Positions 16,089-26,005 of a stretch of 47,580 nucleotides of DNA are shown piece by piece. Below the pieces are notes generated by a model that saw only the letters and a program-made list of their open reading frames with translations, had not been told where the DNA came from and ran no database searches. The translations under genes and the position numbers were made by a program. The DNA comes from an uncultured Pseudomonadota bacterium (GTDB taxonomy: Bacteria; Myxococcota_A; UBA796; GCA-2862545). The stretch is taken from positions 1 through 47,580 of the forward strand of contig CAIOSP010000071.1 in NCBI GenBank assembly GCA_903861005.1. The letters are read 5' to 3'. Every line of letters begins with the position of its first letter. Position 1 is the first letter of the stretch.

Positions 16089-16945
16089 CCGCTCGCACCG
16101 TCACGGTCGCCGCCATCCAGATGTCGATGTCCCGCGAGCTCGAGCCGAACGTGGCGCGGGTGGAGGAGCTTGTCCGCGAGGCCGCCAAGCGCGGCGCGCA
16201 GGTCATCCTGCCGAGCGAGCTGTTTGAGTCGCACTACTTCTGCAAGACGCAGGTCGAGGACCACTTCGACCTCGCGCGTCCGATCACCGGTCACCCCACG
16301 GTCGTGCGCATGCAGAAGCTCGCGGCGGAGCTGGGCGTGGTGATCCCCGTCAGCCTCTACGAGCGCTCGGGCCCCGTGCTCTACAACACCGTGGTGATCG
16401 TCGACGCGGACGGCAGCGTGCTCGGCCACTACCGCAAGAGCCACATCCCGGACGGCCCCGGCTACCAGGAGAAGTTCTACTTCGCGCCGGGCGACACCGG
16501 CTTCAAGGTGTGGGACACGCGCTTTGGCCGCATCGGCGTCGGCATCTGCTGGGACCAGTGGTACCCGGAGTGCGCGCGCGCGATGGTCGTGCAGGGCGCT
16601 GAGATCCTGCTCTACCCCACGGCGATAGGCACCGAGCCGCACGACCCCGGCCTGGACTCCCGCCACGCGTGGCGTCTGGCGATGCAGGGCCACTCGGTGA
16701 GCAACGTCGTCCCGGTCGTCGCGTCCAACCGCGTGGGCCAGGAGGACGACCAGCGCTTCTACGGCACGTCGTTCATCTCGGGTTTGCTGGGCGAGATCGT
16801 CGCGGAGCTGGACGACCAGGAGGAGGGCGTGATCACCGCGACCTTCGACCTGGACTTCCTGGCGCGCCGCCGCTCGGCGTGGGGCTTCTTCCGCGATCGT
16901 CGGCCCGAGCTGTACGGCGCGCTGCTGACGCGCGACGGCAGCTGA
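16085..16945 (+). CDS. aguB: N-carbamoylputrescine amidase
   Basis: AguB is a nitrilase-superfamily amidase that splits N-carbamoylputrescine to putrescine, CO2 and ammonia, completing the pathway begun by aguA. The catalytic triad is evident: a Glu in LPSELFESHYF, a Lys in YRKSHIPDGPGY, and Cys155 in GVGICWDQWYPE. Length (286 aa) is typical. The start codon lies within the ATGA overlap with aguA. Together the two genes give the cell an ornithine-independent route to polyamines; the agmatine-forming arginine decarboxylase is not in this window. Confidence 0.95.
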   Translation: MTARTVTVAAIQMSMSRELEPNVARVEELVREAAKRGAQVILPSELFESHYFCKTQVEDHFDLARPITGHPTVVRMQKLAAELGVVIPVSLYERSGPVLYNTVVIVDADGSVLGHYRKSHIPDGPGYQEKFYFAPGDTGFKVWDTRFGRIGVGICWDQWYPECARAMVVQGAEILLYPTAIGTEPHDPGLDSRHAWRLAMQGHSVSNVVPVVASNRVGQEDDQRFYGTSFISGLLGEIVAELDDQEEGVITATFDLDFLARRRSAWGFFRDRRPELYGALLTRDGS

Positions 16946-16987
16946 GCCGCGCGCTGCGTTCACGCGACGCCCGCGGAGAGCGTCGCG

Positions 16988-17890
16988 CTACTGCGCCTCG
17001 GTCGGGAGCGTGCCGTCGGACAGGCCCTGCACGAGCCCGTCGGGGTACTCGGACTGCATCATCTGCACGCCGGTCGGGATGAACAGGTTCCAGCCGTCGT
17101 AGGTGCCGTTGATCGGCCACGACGCGTCGCCGAGGAACACGTCCTGCTGGATGCGCAGCCCGGCCGCCTTGATCGCGTCGGCCATGGCGGGGTCGGGGCC
17201 CGAGTTGTCGATCTCGATGAAGCCCCACGGCGGCATCTGGTCGACGAACTCGGCGAGCTGCTGCGGCGTGCCCGCCTGGCAGATCAGCAACGACCCGTCG
17301 GTGAGCGCCGGGCCCAGCGCGCCGAACTCCTTGCGCACCACCGCCAGGTCTTCTGCGCCCGCCTCGTGGATGGCGGCGGTCACCAGATCGAGCTTGTCGG
17401 TCTTGGTGTCGACGTAGACGCCGATGTGCAGCTCGACCGCGAGGTCGAGCAGCTCCGCGAAGGTGGGGATGCGCGTGGTCTCGTCGCTGGTGCCGGCGTT
17501 CACGCCGTAGTCGAGGTGGACCTGCTCCAGCTCGGCGAGCGTCATCTGCGACACCTCGCCCGTGCCTTCTGTGGTGCGATCGATCGACGAGTCGTGCATC
17601 AGGACGAGCTGGCCGTCCTTGGTGTCGCGCACGTCCGCCTCGGTGAGGTGCGCGCCCAGCGCGGCGGACGCGCGCACGGCGGCGAGCGTGTTCTCGGGGG
17701 CTTCGGCGTGGTAGCCGCGGTGCGCGGCGACCAGCATGTGATGGCAGGTCGGATCGCGCAGACAGACGGCGACGTCGATCGATTCGGGCGTGGCGGTGGT
17801 GTCCGTCTCGGCGTCGGTGTCCTGGGTGGTCGGGTCAGCGGCGGTGCAGGCGGTGACGAGCAGGGCGGGGATCCAGGGCAGCGCGCGCAT
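16988..17890 (-). CDS. Lipoprotein glycerophosphodiester phosphodiesterase
   Basis: A GDPD-family TIM barrel that hydrolyses glycerophosphodiesters to glycerol-3-phosphate and an alcohol. A signal peptide ends at the lipobox LLVTAC, then a short DTD linker, then the catalytic start AAHRGYHAEAPENT with the general-acid/base His and the metal Glu. It continues with EADVRDTKDGQLVLMHD, which carries the Glu, Asp and second His of the active site. A GGAGAAA ribosome site precedes ATG 17890. At 300 residues, about 40 are signal and linker. The enzyme would act outside the cytoplasm on lipid-derived or cell-wall-derived phosphodiesters. It is convergent with aguB, leaving 42 bases between the stops. 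Confidence 0.88.
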   Translation of the reverse strand: MRALPWIPALLVTACTAADPTTQDTDAETDTTATPESIDVAVCLRDPTCHHMLVAAHRGYHAEAPENTLAAVRASAALGAHLTEADVRDTKDGQLVLMHDSSIDRTTEGTGEVSQMTLAELEQVHLDYGVNAGTSDETTRIPTFAELLDLAVELHIGVYVDTKTDKLDLVTAAIHEAGAEDLAVVRKEFGALGPALTDGSLLICQAGTPQQLAEFVDQMPPWGFIEIDNSGPDPAMADAIKAAGLRIQQDVFLGDASWPINGTYDGWNLFIPTGVQMMQSEYPDGLVQGLSDGTLPTEAQ

Positions 17891-17999
17891 GCGTTTCTCC
17901 AGGGCGACGGCTCTACGCGATCGAAGGTGTCGGTCGGCGGGCGCGTGCGTGACGGTTTTGCGACTCGTGTCGGGGCGTCGACGTGGGGATCGAGCGGCC

Positions 18000-18379
18000 C
18001 TACTTCTCTCCGCCCTCGTCCTTCCACCCCTCGTACTCGTGGTACTTCAACGCCCGCCCCTTGGCCGTCTCCACCGGGTACTTCCGCGCCGCGTCGATCA
18101 GCTTCGCGTCCAGCGCCGCCGCCAGATCCACACCCGCGCGCTCCGCAAAGTTGAGCAGGCACATCAGCACGTCCGCGGCCTCTTCGGCCACCTTGGGCGC
18201 GCGGTCCGGGTTGAGCGGCTGCGGGCCCTCGTCGGACGACCACAGGTAGAGCTCCTGCAGCTCGGCGGCCTCGACCGACAGCGCCATGGCGAGGTTGCGC
18301 GGCGAGTGGAACTGGGCCCAGTCGCGCTCGTCGGCGAAGGCGCGCACGCGCGCTTGCAGCTGCTTGAGGGTGGGTTCGC

Positions 18380-18383
<4 letters not shown>
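18000..18383 (-). CDS. MazG-like nucleotide pyrophosphohydrolase
   Basis: A 127-residue all-alpha NTP pyrophosphatase of the MazG/DCTPP1-like group. These enzymes cleave (d)NTPs, often modified or non-canonical ones, to the monophosphate and pyrophosphate using Mg. The metal-binding pattern is visible as EAAELQE near residue 38 and, about 25 residues on, EEAADVL. The C-terminal 'KYPVETAKGRALKYHEYE' is typical of the short single-domain form. ATG 18383 lies in an ATGA overlap with the Tim44-like gene upstream, so this is the last gene of a four-gene minus-strand unit. Nothing in the context identifies the substrate. A longer reading of the frame would run out of phase through the upstream gene and is rejected. 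Confidence 0.88.
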
Positions 18384-19890
<1,507 letters not shown>

Positions 19891-19894
<4 letters not shown>

Positions 19895-20499
19895 GCGAGC
19901 ACCCGCGGCTCGTTCGGGAGGTCAAACGCGTCGCTGTCCGGCCGGGAGGGGACCCTCTTGGCCAGCACCTCGCCCAGGGCGTGCAGTCCGGCGACGAAGC
20001 CCTCGGTTGAGCTCGCGTTCATCTTCTCGTGCACCGCGGCCAGCTCGGCCTGCGGGACCATGCCGTCCACGCCCAAGTCCGGGATCAACTCCACCCGGCC
20101 CTCCAGCGCGCTGACGTAGATCAGGACACCCGACCGGTTCGGCGTGCCGTGGACTGCCTCACGGACGAACTCACGCTCGGCGGCGGCGCGAACCTGCGCG
20201 TGCCGGCGAGCCTCACGCGTCAGCAGCTTGACCGCGCCCGGGCGGCGGAGGGCCCGCTCGGAGATCCAGCCCACGAACAGCACGTCGACCGCCCACCAGA
20301 CGATCTCCACGTGCCAGGGTGAGACGATCAGCGCGACCCCGGCGGCCAGCGCGACCAGCCCGGCGGCTCGTGCCGACACGTCGGCGTAGGTCCCGGAGCG
20401 CGACGCGGCCACGACCACTAGTTCGGCGTCCGTGGTGCGCTCGATCGCCGTCACGGCGGAGGCGACCGCCTCGGAGAAGCGCGCGTCGTGCTTCATCAT
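19891..20499 (-). CDS. TPM-domain (TLP18.3/Psb32-like) membrane protein
   Basis: A TPM-fold protein of 202 residues. The N-terminal part 'AIERTTDAELVVVAASRSG' matches the first strand-helix of the domain, two hydrophobic segments at about 44-80 form a membrane hairpin, and 'NRSGVLIYVSALEGRVELIPDLGVDG' is the characteristic core strand pair. Related bacterial proteins sit in the inner membrane, and family members often accompany Gly-rich membrane proteins, as here with the Tim44-like gene (4-bp overlap). Biochemical activity is not established for this subgroup. The start ATG-ATG overlaps the GNAT stop by four bases. Confidence 0.8.
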
Positions 20500-21236
20500 C
20501 GGTGGGTCATGTTGGGGGTCCGGAGGGTGATGAGCCGGAACGCCGCATGAGGACGGTAACCCGTGCGCTCGTACGTCCGCACCGCCGGGGTGTTCGCCTC
20601 GTGGACGTGAAGTGTCAGTCGGTTGTGCATCGGGATGAGCCGCTTGCCCAGCTCGGCCATGCCCTGCGCGGCGAGGCCCTTCCCGCGCAGGTCGGGCGGC
20701 ACGTAGGTCCCGCCTACCTGGGCGCCCCAGGTCGTGGCCGTGCCGACGTTGATCTGAAACACGATGCGACCTGCGTGGTCGGTGACCCAGGTCTGACCCG
20801 CCTCGACCCGCCTGCGGATGGTGGCGGTGTAGCCAGCCGGGTCCTCGTCGTAGGGGCGGCGGCCCACGTCCTCGAACTCCATCTGCGCGGACTGCGGCAC
20901 GAGCACGTCCAAGTCGTCGACCGTGGCCTGACGAAACTCAGGTAGGCCGGGCGACGGCATGGCGCGGTCGCAGACGTAGAGGCGCTGGTCGTGGCAGCGG
21001 TCGACCGGCGCGTCAAAGGCCCAGCTCGACCAGACGCCGTCGGACGCCTCCCGCGGGCCGACCGTCATGCAGGCCCGGTGCTCTCGGCGAAGGTGGGCGC
21101 CGATGAAGCGAGCATCGCTCAGGTCCGGGATGAACGGGACGCAGAGCCGACCGGGGACGATCAGCACCGCGCCGCGCACTTGGTCCCCGTCCACCACGCC
21201 GTACCAGTGCGCTGACGACACCGGCACCACATCCAA
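20496..21236 (-). CDS. GNAT-family N-acetyltransferase (N-terminus uncertain)
   Basis: A two-part protein: a diverged N-terminal half and a C-terminal GNAT acetyl-CoA-binding domain. The latter has 'VGGTYVPPDLRGKGLAAQGMAEL' (the RGKGLA pyrophosphate loop) and 'LHVHEANTPAVRTYERTGY'. The acceptor is unknown. The first usable start codon is TTG 21236, but the frame upstream is open back to TGA 21342-21344 and encodes family-like sequence ('LLADRLTNLFLLGYLD') that belongs to the protein. That stretch has only CTG codons as possible starts, for example 21329. The real start is therefore either CTG or lost by mutation. First gene of the four-gene overlapping unit; divergent from the SRPBCC gene. 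Confidence 0.78.
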   Translation of the reverse strand: MDVVPVSSAHWYGVVDGDQVRGAVLIVPGRLCVPFIPDLSDARFIGAHLRREHRACMTVGPREASDGVWSSWAFDAPVDRCHDQRLYVCDRAMPSPGLPEFRQATVDDLDVLVPQSAQMEFEDVGRRPYDEDPAGYTATIRRRVEAGQTWVTDHAGRIVFQINVGTATTWGAQVGGTYVPPDLRGKGLAAQGMAELGKRLIPMHNRLTLHVHEANTPAVRTYERTGYRPHAAFRLITLRTPNMTHR

Positions 21237-21345
21237 GTAGCCAAGCAGGAACAGGTTCGTGAGCCTGTCTGCCAGGAGGAGCCCCTCCAGAGGCTCCAGG
21301 TGCTTGTCTTGGAGGCGGAGGACCTTCAGGAGACGCCCCAGTCAG

Positions 21346-21360
21346 GCGGTCGACGACCGC
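21346..21360. promoter_or_regulatory. 15-bp palindrome, operator candidate
   Basis: GCGGTCG and CGACCGC flank a single central base to give a perfect palindrome. It lies ten bases upstream of the -10 box at 21371-21376 and between the divergent GNAT and SRPBCC genes, so it could control either. Confidence 0.35.
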
Positions 21361-21370
21361 GCGAGGATGG

Positions 21371-21376
21371 CATAAT
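21371..21376 (+). promoter_or_regulatory. -10 promoter element (CATAAT) for the SRPBCC-dus unit
   Basis: CATAAT matches the TATAAT consensus at five of six bases in otherwise very GC-rich DNA. The predicted transcript start near 21383 would place a 7-bp hairpin (21378-21398) in the leader, ahead of the GGAGGA ribosome site. No convincing -35 box is present; the palindrome occupies that place. Confidence 0.4.
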
Positions 21377-21429
21377 CGCCGACGACCCGGGCGTCGGCCC
21401 AGAGGCTGACACCGTTCGGAGGAAGGCCC

Positions 21430-21960
21430 ATGAAGTTCCGCAGCGAGTCGACCATCCACCACCCCCGAGACGTGGTGTTCGCCGCCTACCGTGACCGCCT
21501 GACGGGCGTGGTTCCGTACCTCGACGACATCAAGGCCGTGAACGTGCTGTCCCGCTCCGAGGCCGGCGCGGTGGTCAAGCTGCACAACGAGTGGGTGAGC
21601 GATCGCGAAGTGCCCAAGGTGGCCGCGTCGATCATCAAGCCCGAGCACCTGAAGTGGGACGACTACGCCACCTGGGACGTCAACAGCTTCACCTGCGCGT
21701 TCGAGATCAAGACCCGCATCTTCATCGAGAACGTGAAGTGCGTGGGCGGGAACCAGTTCCTCGACGATGGCAAGGGTGGCACCCGCGTCATCCTCCAGGG
21801 CGACTTCGAGGTCAGCCTCAAGGACATCCCGGGTGTGCCCCGCTTCCTGGCCGGCACCATCGCGCCGCAGGTCGAGAAGTTCATCATCGGCCTCATCCAG
21901 CCCAACCTGGAGAAGGTGAACGTCGCCGTCGGTCGCTTCCTGGACGCGGAGAAGGCGTGA
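21430..21960 (+). CDS. SRPBCC (DUF2505-like) protein
   Basis: A 176-residue protein with the START/Bet v1-like layout: 'MKFRSESTIHHPRDVVFAAYRD' at the N-terminus, alternating beta strands, and a long C-terminal helix ('APQVEKFIIGLIQPNLEKVN'). Members bind hydrophobic ligands in a cavity; DUF2505-type proteins have no assigned function. The strong ribosome site GGAGGA precedes the ATG. Its TGA overlaps the next gene's GTG start by four bases, and dus follows closely, so all three are probably one transcript driven by the CATAAT promoter at 21371. Confidence 0.8.
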   Translation: MKFRSESTIHHPRDVVFAAYRDRLTGVVPYLDDIKAVNVLSRSEAGAVVKLHNEWVSDREVPKVAASIIKPEHLKWDDYATWDVNSFTCAFEIKTRIFIENVKCVGGNQFLDDGKGGTRVILQGDFEVSLKDIPGVPRFLAGTIAPQVEKFIIGLIQPNLEKVNVAVGRFLDAEKA

Positions 21961-22538
21961 GCGCGCTCAAGACCTCCAAGTCGGAGTCGGTGGACGCGCA
22001 GGGACAGCCTGACGGCTGGAAGCCCATGGCCGGCTTTGTCCGTGACGTGGGTTCCCAAGGCCGCACACAGCTCGTCGTGAGCGCGCCGAACGACTTCCTG
22101 CTCGACATCCACCTGCAGCTGGTGGGCGAGCTCCAGGCCCCGCTCGGGTTCCTGTACCGTCAGATCGTCGACCGTCGCGACCCAGGCCCCGTCGGCGGCC
22201 CGGCGCGGGACTTCGTCGCGCTCGAGCTGACGCACACGATCGTCCGCGAGACGCTGATCAAGTACTCGGACCTGTTCCACCACGACGCCCGCTGCGAGAT
22301 CTACGTGCGCGGCGCGCTCGGCGAGCAGATCGTGCTCGACCAGGACGGCATGCTGTTCTGCCAGCCCGCGGATCCGGTGTTCGAGGACACCCTGCTCGCC
22401 AGCGGCTTCATCGCCGACATCTCGGCCACGATCGCCGACCGCGACTACGTGAAGCACTGGTTCCATCATCGCAACGACGCGCTTGAGGACGAGCTGATCG
22501 CCAACCTGGGCCTGGTCGAGGTCGCGAACCGAGGCTGA
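21957..22538 (+). CDS. Conserved-looking hypothetical protein, 193 aa
   Basis: I do not recognise this protein. It is soluble and acidic, with no signal peptide or membrane segment. The central region (about 50-150) alternates strands and helices, with 'FVALELTHTIVRETLIKYSDLFHH' as its most distinctive part. GTG 21957 overlaps the stop of the SRPBCC gene (GTGA), and dus starts 12 bases after its stop. Tight coupling with a ligand-binding SRPBCC protein suggests the two work together; the link to tRNA modification may only be shared transcription. Confidence 0.65.
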   Translation: MSALKTSKSESVDAQGQPDGWKPMAGFVRDVGSQGRTQLVVSAPNDFLLDIHLQLVGELQAPLGFLYRQIVDRRDPGPVGGPARDFVALELTHTIVRETLIKYSDLFHHDARCEIYVRGALGEQIVLDQDGMLFCQPADPVFEDTLLASGFIADISATIADRDYVKHWFHHRNDALEDELIANLGLVEVANRG

Positions 22539-22550
22539 GAGGAGGGCCCT

Positions 22551-23579
22551 GTGCGCATCCGCGACGTCGTCGTCGATCCGCCGCTCGTGCTGGCGCCCAT
22601 GGAGGGCGTCACCGACCTGACCTTCCGTCGGCTCGTCCGGCAGATCGGCGGGTGCGGCATGACGTTCACCGAGTTCATCCCGGCGGCTGGGCTGGCGCAG
22701 AACCACGCCAGCGCAAAGCTGACGGCCCAGTTTGATCCCGACGAGCACCCGATCGCCATCCAGGTCTACGGGCGGGATCCGGCGATGCTGGCGGAGGGCG
22801 CGCGCGTCGCGGCCGAGATGGGCGCGGACGTCGTGGACCTCAACATGGGGTGCCCGAGCAAGTCGGTGTGCGCGAACTCCGGCGGGTCGTCCTTGCTGCG
22901 CGAGCCGGACGTGGCGCGCGACATCGTGCGGGCCATCCGCGCGGCGGTCACGATCCCCTTCACGGTGAAGATGCGGACCGGCTGGGACCCCGCGCACAAG
23001 AACGCGCCACAGATCGCCTGGATGTGCCAGGAGGAGGGGGCGGAGGCCGTCACCATCCACTGGCGCACCCGCACCGACCTGTACGGCGGCGTGCGCGAGC
23101 TCGACACGATCGCGGAGGTGAAGCGGCGCCTGTCGATCCCCGTGGTGGCGAACGGCGACATCGTCGACGCGGAGTCCGCGCGCGACACGTTCGCCCGCAC
23201 CGGCTGCGACGCGGTGATGATCGGGCGTGGCGCGATCAAGAACCCGTGGGTGTTCCGCGAGATCGGTCAGGCGCTGTTCGACGGGCCCGCGGTGGTGGTG
23301 GACGCCGACGAGAAGCAGCGCGTGCTGCTCGGCTACTTCGACTCGGTGCAGGTGGGACGTCGCACGGAGACCGGCGCTCTGGGCCGCTTCAAGAAGATCG
23401 CCAAGTACTTCACCACCGGGCTCCCGCACGGCGATCTCTTCCAGCGCGCGGTGCTGCACGCCATGTCGGCGGACGACGCGCGCGCGCGGGTGATCGCGTA
23501 CTTCGATCGGCTGCGTCAGTTCGAGCGCGGCGACCTGGACGCGTTCGAAGGTCTCGATCTAGAGCGTGTGGCCGGCTGA
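22551..23579 (+). CDS. dus: tRNA-dihydrouridine synthase
   Basis: An FMN-dependent TIM-barrel enzyme that reduces uridines in the tRNA D-loop with NADPH. Signatures: VLAPMEGVTD at the N-terminus, the catalytic Cys in DLNMGCPSKSV, TVKMRTGWD, an 'IHWRTRTDLYGG' segment where most members have HGRTR, VVANGDI, and MIGRGAIKNPW for phosphate binding. A helical C-terminal domain ('GRFKKIAKYF') contacts tRNA. Length 342 aa is normal. The start is GTG, with GAGGAGGG upstream (22538-22545). Which uridine it modifies cannot be told from sequence alone. Confidence 0.92.
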   Translation: MRIRDVVVDPPLVLAPMEGVTDLTFRRLVRQIGGCGMTFTEFIPAAGLAQNHASAKLTAQFDPDEHPIAIQVYGRDPAMLAEGARVAAEMGADVVDLNMGCPSKSVCANSGGSSLLREPDVARDIVRAIRAAVTIPFTVKMRTGWDPAHKNAPQIAWMCQEEGAEAVTIHWRTRTDLYGGVRELDTIAEVKRRLSIPVVANGDIVDAESARDTFARTGCDAVMIGRGAIKNPWVFREIGQALFDGPAVVVDADEKQRVLLGYFDSVQVGRRTETGALGRFKKIAKYFTTGLPHGDLFQRAVLHAMSADDARARVIAYFDRLRQFERGDLDAFEGLDLERVAG

Positions 23580-23592
23580 CCGGCGCCTTGCG

Positions 23593-24231
23593 CTAGTACG
23601 TGCCGAAGACGTGGTCCCACAGCGTGTTGCTGACGCCGAACTTCTTCTCGGCGTAGGCGGCGTTGTGGTGGTGCGCCATGTGGTGCGCGCGCAGCTTCTT
23701 CATCCACGGCGCCTTGGGGTGCCAGTGGTGGAGGACGTAGTGCATGCAGTCGTACACGACGTAGCCGACGACGAAGCCCGTGAAGGCGCCGTAGTGCCAG
23801 CCGGCGTTGACGCCCGCCAGCGCGCCCAGCTTACCGGCGGCGGCGAACAGCCCGTAGAAGAGCACGGCGAGCGCGAGGCTGATGGGGGGCGGCATCACCA
23901 GGCGGTACGGATCCTTGTGCCACTTGTGGTGCACGCCGTGCGAGTAGAAGTGGAACTTGGGGCCCCAGGGCGTGTTCGGCGTCCAGTGGAAGAGCGTGCG
24001 GTGCAGCCAGTACTCAGTGAGCGTCCACAGCACGGCGCCGACCGCGAACGCAGCCGTGGTGATGCCGAAAGAGACGCCGAGCGTGGTGGTGTACCAGAGG
24101 ACCACGCCCACGATCGGGAAGTGGATGGCGGGGACAAGGAGCCAGGGCGTGCGCGAGAACTGATCGATGAAGTCGCTCTCGAACATGCGCGGCGATTCTT
24201 CGGAGGGCCGACTGAGGAGCATGGAGGCCAC
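23593..24231 (-). CDS. Fatty acid hydroxylase superfamily membrane protein
   Basis: An integral-membrane di-iron enzyme of the sterol desaturase/fatty acid 2-hydroxylase type. The His-rich metal ligands are present in order: HRTLFH, HGVHHKWH, HYVLHHWH and HHMAHHHNAAY. There are about four hydrophobic segments. The closest pattern is fatty acid 2-hydroxylase (the C-terminal domain of eukaryotic FA2H/Scs7), which hydroxylates the C2 of fatty acyl chains; no cytochrome b5 domain is attached. At 212 residues it has the usual bacterial length. The start is GTG 24231; ATG 24222 or 24186 are alternatives. It ends 13 bases from the convergent dus stop. Confidence 0.88.
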   Translation of the reverse strand: MASMLLSRPSEESPRMFESDFIDQFSRTPWLLVPAIHFPIVGVVLWYTTTLGVSFGITTAAFAVGAVLWTLTEYWLHRTLFHWTPNTPWGPKFHFYSHGVHHKWHKDPYRLVMPPPISLALAVLFYGLFAAAGKLGALAGVNAGWHYGAFTGFVVGYVVYDCMHYVLHHWHPKAPWMKKLRAHHMAHHHNAAYAEKKFGVSNTLWDHVFGTY

Positions 24232-24400
24232 CTGGACGACGCAGGGCGCGTCGGGGAGGGTACGAATGGCGGCGAGTTAGCATGGGATCGTCGGCCTGTC
24301 CCGCCGCAAGTTGTCGCGCGAGTACCGACCTGCGGGTCGGAAATCTGAGCGGGCCCGGCACGTCGCGGTTCGCTCGGAGCAAAGCGGAACACCGAGGCGG

Positions 24401-26005
24401 CTACTTGTCCGGGTCCGCGTAGCCCAGCGTGCTCAGCATCTCCTTGGTGGCCGCGTCCACGTCGGCCGGCTTGTCCCGGCGCGACCTCCCGGACGGATCG
24501 TAGTCCGGCGTGGCGGCGTCCCAGGCGGCGCGGATGGCCTTGAGCTGGGTGATGCGATCGGCGTTCCCCGCGGCCAGATTGTCCGACTCATCGGCGTCGT
24601 CGGTCACGTGGTACAGCTTGTCGGAACCGTCGCTCGCCGTGATCAGCTTCCAGCCCTCCTGCTCGACCGACTTGAAGGTGCGGAGCCAGTAGGCCTTGTC
24701 GGCGATGCCGTCCTTCTCGTCGACGCGCTTGATCGAGACTGGCGTGGCCTCCAGGAAGTCGGCGAAGAGCGGCGAGGGGCGCTGCGCGTCGAGCAGGCTG
24801 GTGCCCAGGTCCGGCTTGGGGTCGGGCGTGGGGAGGTCGGTGGCGTCCAAGATGGTGGCGAACATGGACAGCGCCGACACCGGCGTCTCCACGCGCGCCG
24901 GGGTCACGTGGCCGGGCCACCAGATCACCAGCGGCACGTGCAGCAGCGTGTCGTACAGGCTGAACTTGTGGCCGAACATGCGGTGATCGCCCAGGTTCTC
25001 GCCGTGGTCGGCGGTGAGGATCACGATGGTGTTGTCGAGCTTGCCCTGGCGCTGCAGATCGTCGAGCATGTCGAACGTGGCGGCGTCCATGTCGCGCAGG
25101 GCGGCGTCGTACACGCCGTTCATCGCGGCCAGCTCGTCGGCCGTGTAGTCCTTCTTGCCGAAGGTATAGGCGAGCAGATCGATCTGGCTGGCGGACGCCG
25201 TGTAGCCGCGCTCGATCGTCTCCTTGTCGAGCAGCGCCTCGCGGCTGGCGAGCGAGGGCACGCGCGGGATGTGCACCTCCATCATGTTCACGAACGCGAA
25301 CCAGGGCTTGGAGGCGTCGGGGCGCTGCCGCAGCCAGATGTCGAGCGCCTCGTGCGCGAGCGGGGCGGCGTCCTTGAACGGCGCGGCGTCGCCGATGGTC
25401 TTGTGCGCACGGTCCCAGCCCGGCGAGATGTCGGTGCTCTTGTCTTCGGGGATCAGCTTGGCCTTGGTCATCGCCTTGGCGCGCTTCTTCCACTTGCCGC
25501 TGAACGTGGTGTCGACCGTGGCGAAGCCCTGGAGGATGTTCGTGTCAGGCGACAGGTACGGGTTGGCCGACCACGCGTAGGTGTCCCATCCGTGCTGGCC
25601 CAGCCACTCCGCGAGCGTCGTGAAGTGGGCGTCGAGCCACTTGTAGGTGGCCTTCACGCCGTGGTGCTGCGGCGCGAAGCCGGTGAACATCGACGAGTGC
25701 GAGGGCGGCGTCCACATCTCAGGGGAGATGGCCCGCTCGAAGACTGCGGCGTCCTTGGCCCACGCGTCCAGACGGGGCGTGGTCTGGCGGGAGGCGCCGT
25801 ACAGGCTCATGTGGTCAGCGCGGGTGGTGTCCCACACGATCAGCAGCACGTTGGGGGCGCCCGCCGGAGCGGGCGTGGACGGGGGCGCGGGCTCGTCCGC
25901 GGCGCGCGGCGCGTCGGTCGGCGCAGACGGGAGCTGCGTGTAGAGCAGACCCGCAGCGGCGAGGGTGATCAGCGCGCCCGCGATGGCCAGCTGGCGCGTC
26001 TTCAC
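24401..26005 (-). CDS. Sulfatase-fold (alkaline phosphatase superfamily) membrane-anchored hydrolase
   Basis: The N-terminal hydrophobic segment (about 7-25) is a signal anchor, followed by a Pro/Ala linker and a sulfatase-fold domain. Metal ligands are seen in VWDTTRADH (Asp59) and ADHGENLGDH. In true sulfatases the nucleophile is a formylglycine made from the Cys/Ser of C/S-x-P-S/A-R. Here the segment reads WTPPSHSSMFTG, with Thr99 in that place and His103 replacing the Arg. This pattern fits the Thr-nucleophile members that act on phosphodiesters or phosphonates rather than sulfates. Activity is inferred to be outside the cytoplasm. Its start overlaps the GT-C gene stop by four bases. Confidence 0.8.
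   Translation of the reverse strand: MKTRQLAIAGALITLAAAGLLYTQLPSAPTDAPRAADEPAPPSTPAPAGAPNVLLIVWDTTRADHMSLYGASRQTTPRLDAWAKDAAVFERAISPEMWTPPSHSSMFTGFAPQHHGVKATYKWLDAHFTTLAEWLGQHGWDTYAWSANPYLSPDTNILQGFATVDTTFSGKWKKRAKAMTKAKLIPEDKSTDISPGWDRAHKTIGDAAPFKDAAPLAHEALDIWLRQRPDASKPWFAFVNMMEVHIPRVPSLASREALLDKETIERGYTASASQIDLLAYTFGKKDYTADELAAMNGVYDAALRDMDAATFDMLDDLQRQGKLDNTIVILTADHGENLGDHRMFGHKFSLYDTLLHVPLVIWWPGHVTPARVETPVSALSMFATILDATDLPTPDPKPDLGTSLLDAQRPSPLFADFLEATPVSIKRVDEKDGIADKAYWLRTFKSVEQEGWKLITASDGSDKLYHVTDDADESDNLAAGNADRITQLKAIRAAWDAATPDYDPSGRSRRDKPADVDAATKEMLSTLGYADPDK

Noticed and set aside
21663-23459. 598-codon open frame on the minus strand opposite dus and the unknown gene
   Set aside because: Low-complexity His/Arg/Val translation; the plus-strand genes have clear motifs.
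24325-24340. Hairpin CCGACC-TGCG-GGTCGG between the hydroxylase and sulfatase-fold genes, as a terminator
   Set aside because: Only six pairs and no T tract on either strand; chance formation is likely at this G+C.
24401-26005. Annotation as a classical arylsulfatase
   Set aside because: The formylglycine motif is absent (Thr99 and His103 in place of Cys/Ser and Arg).
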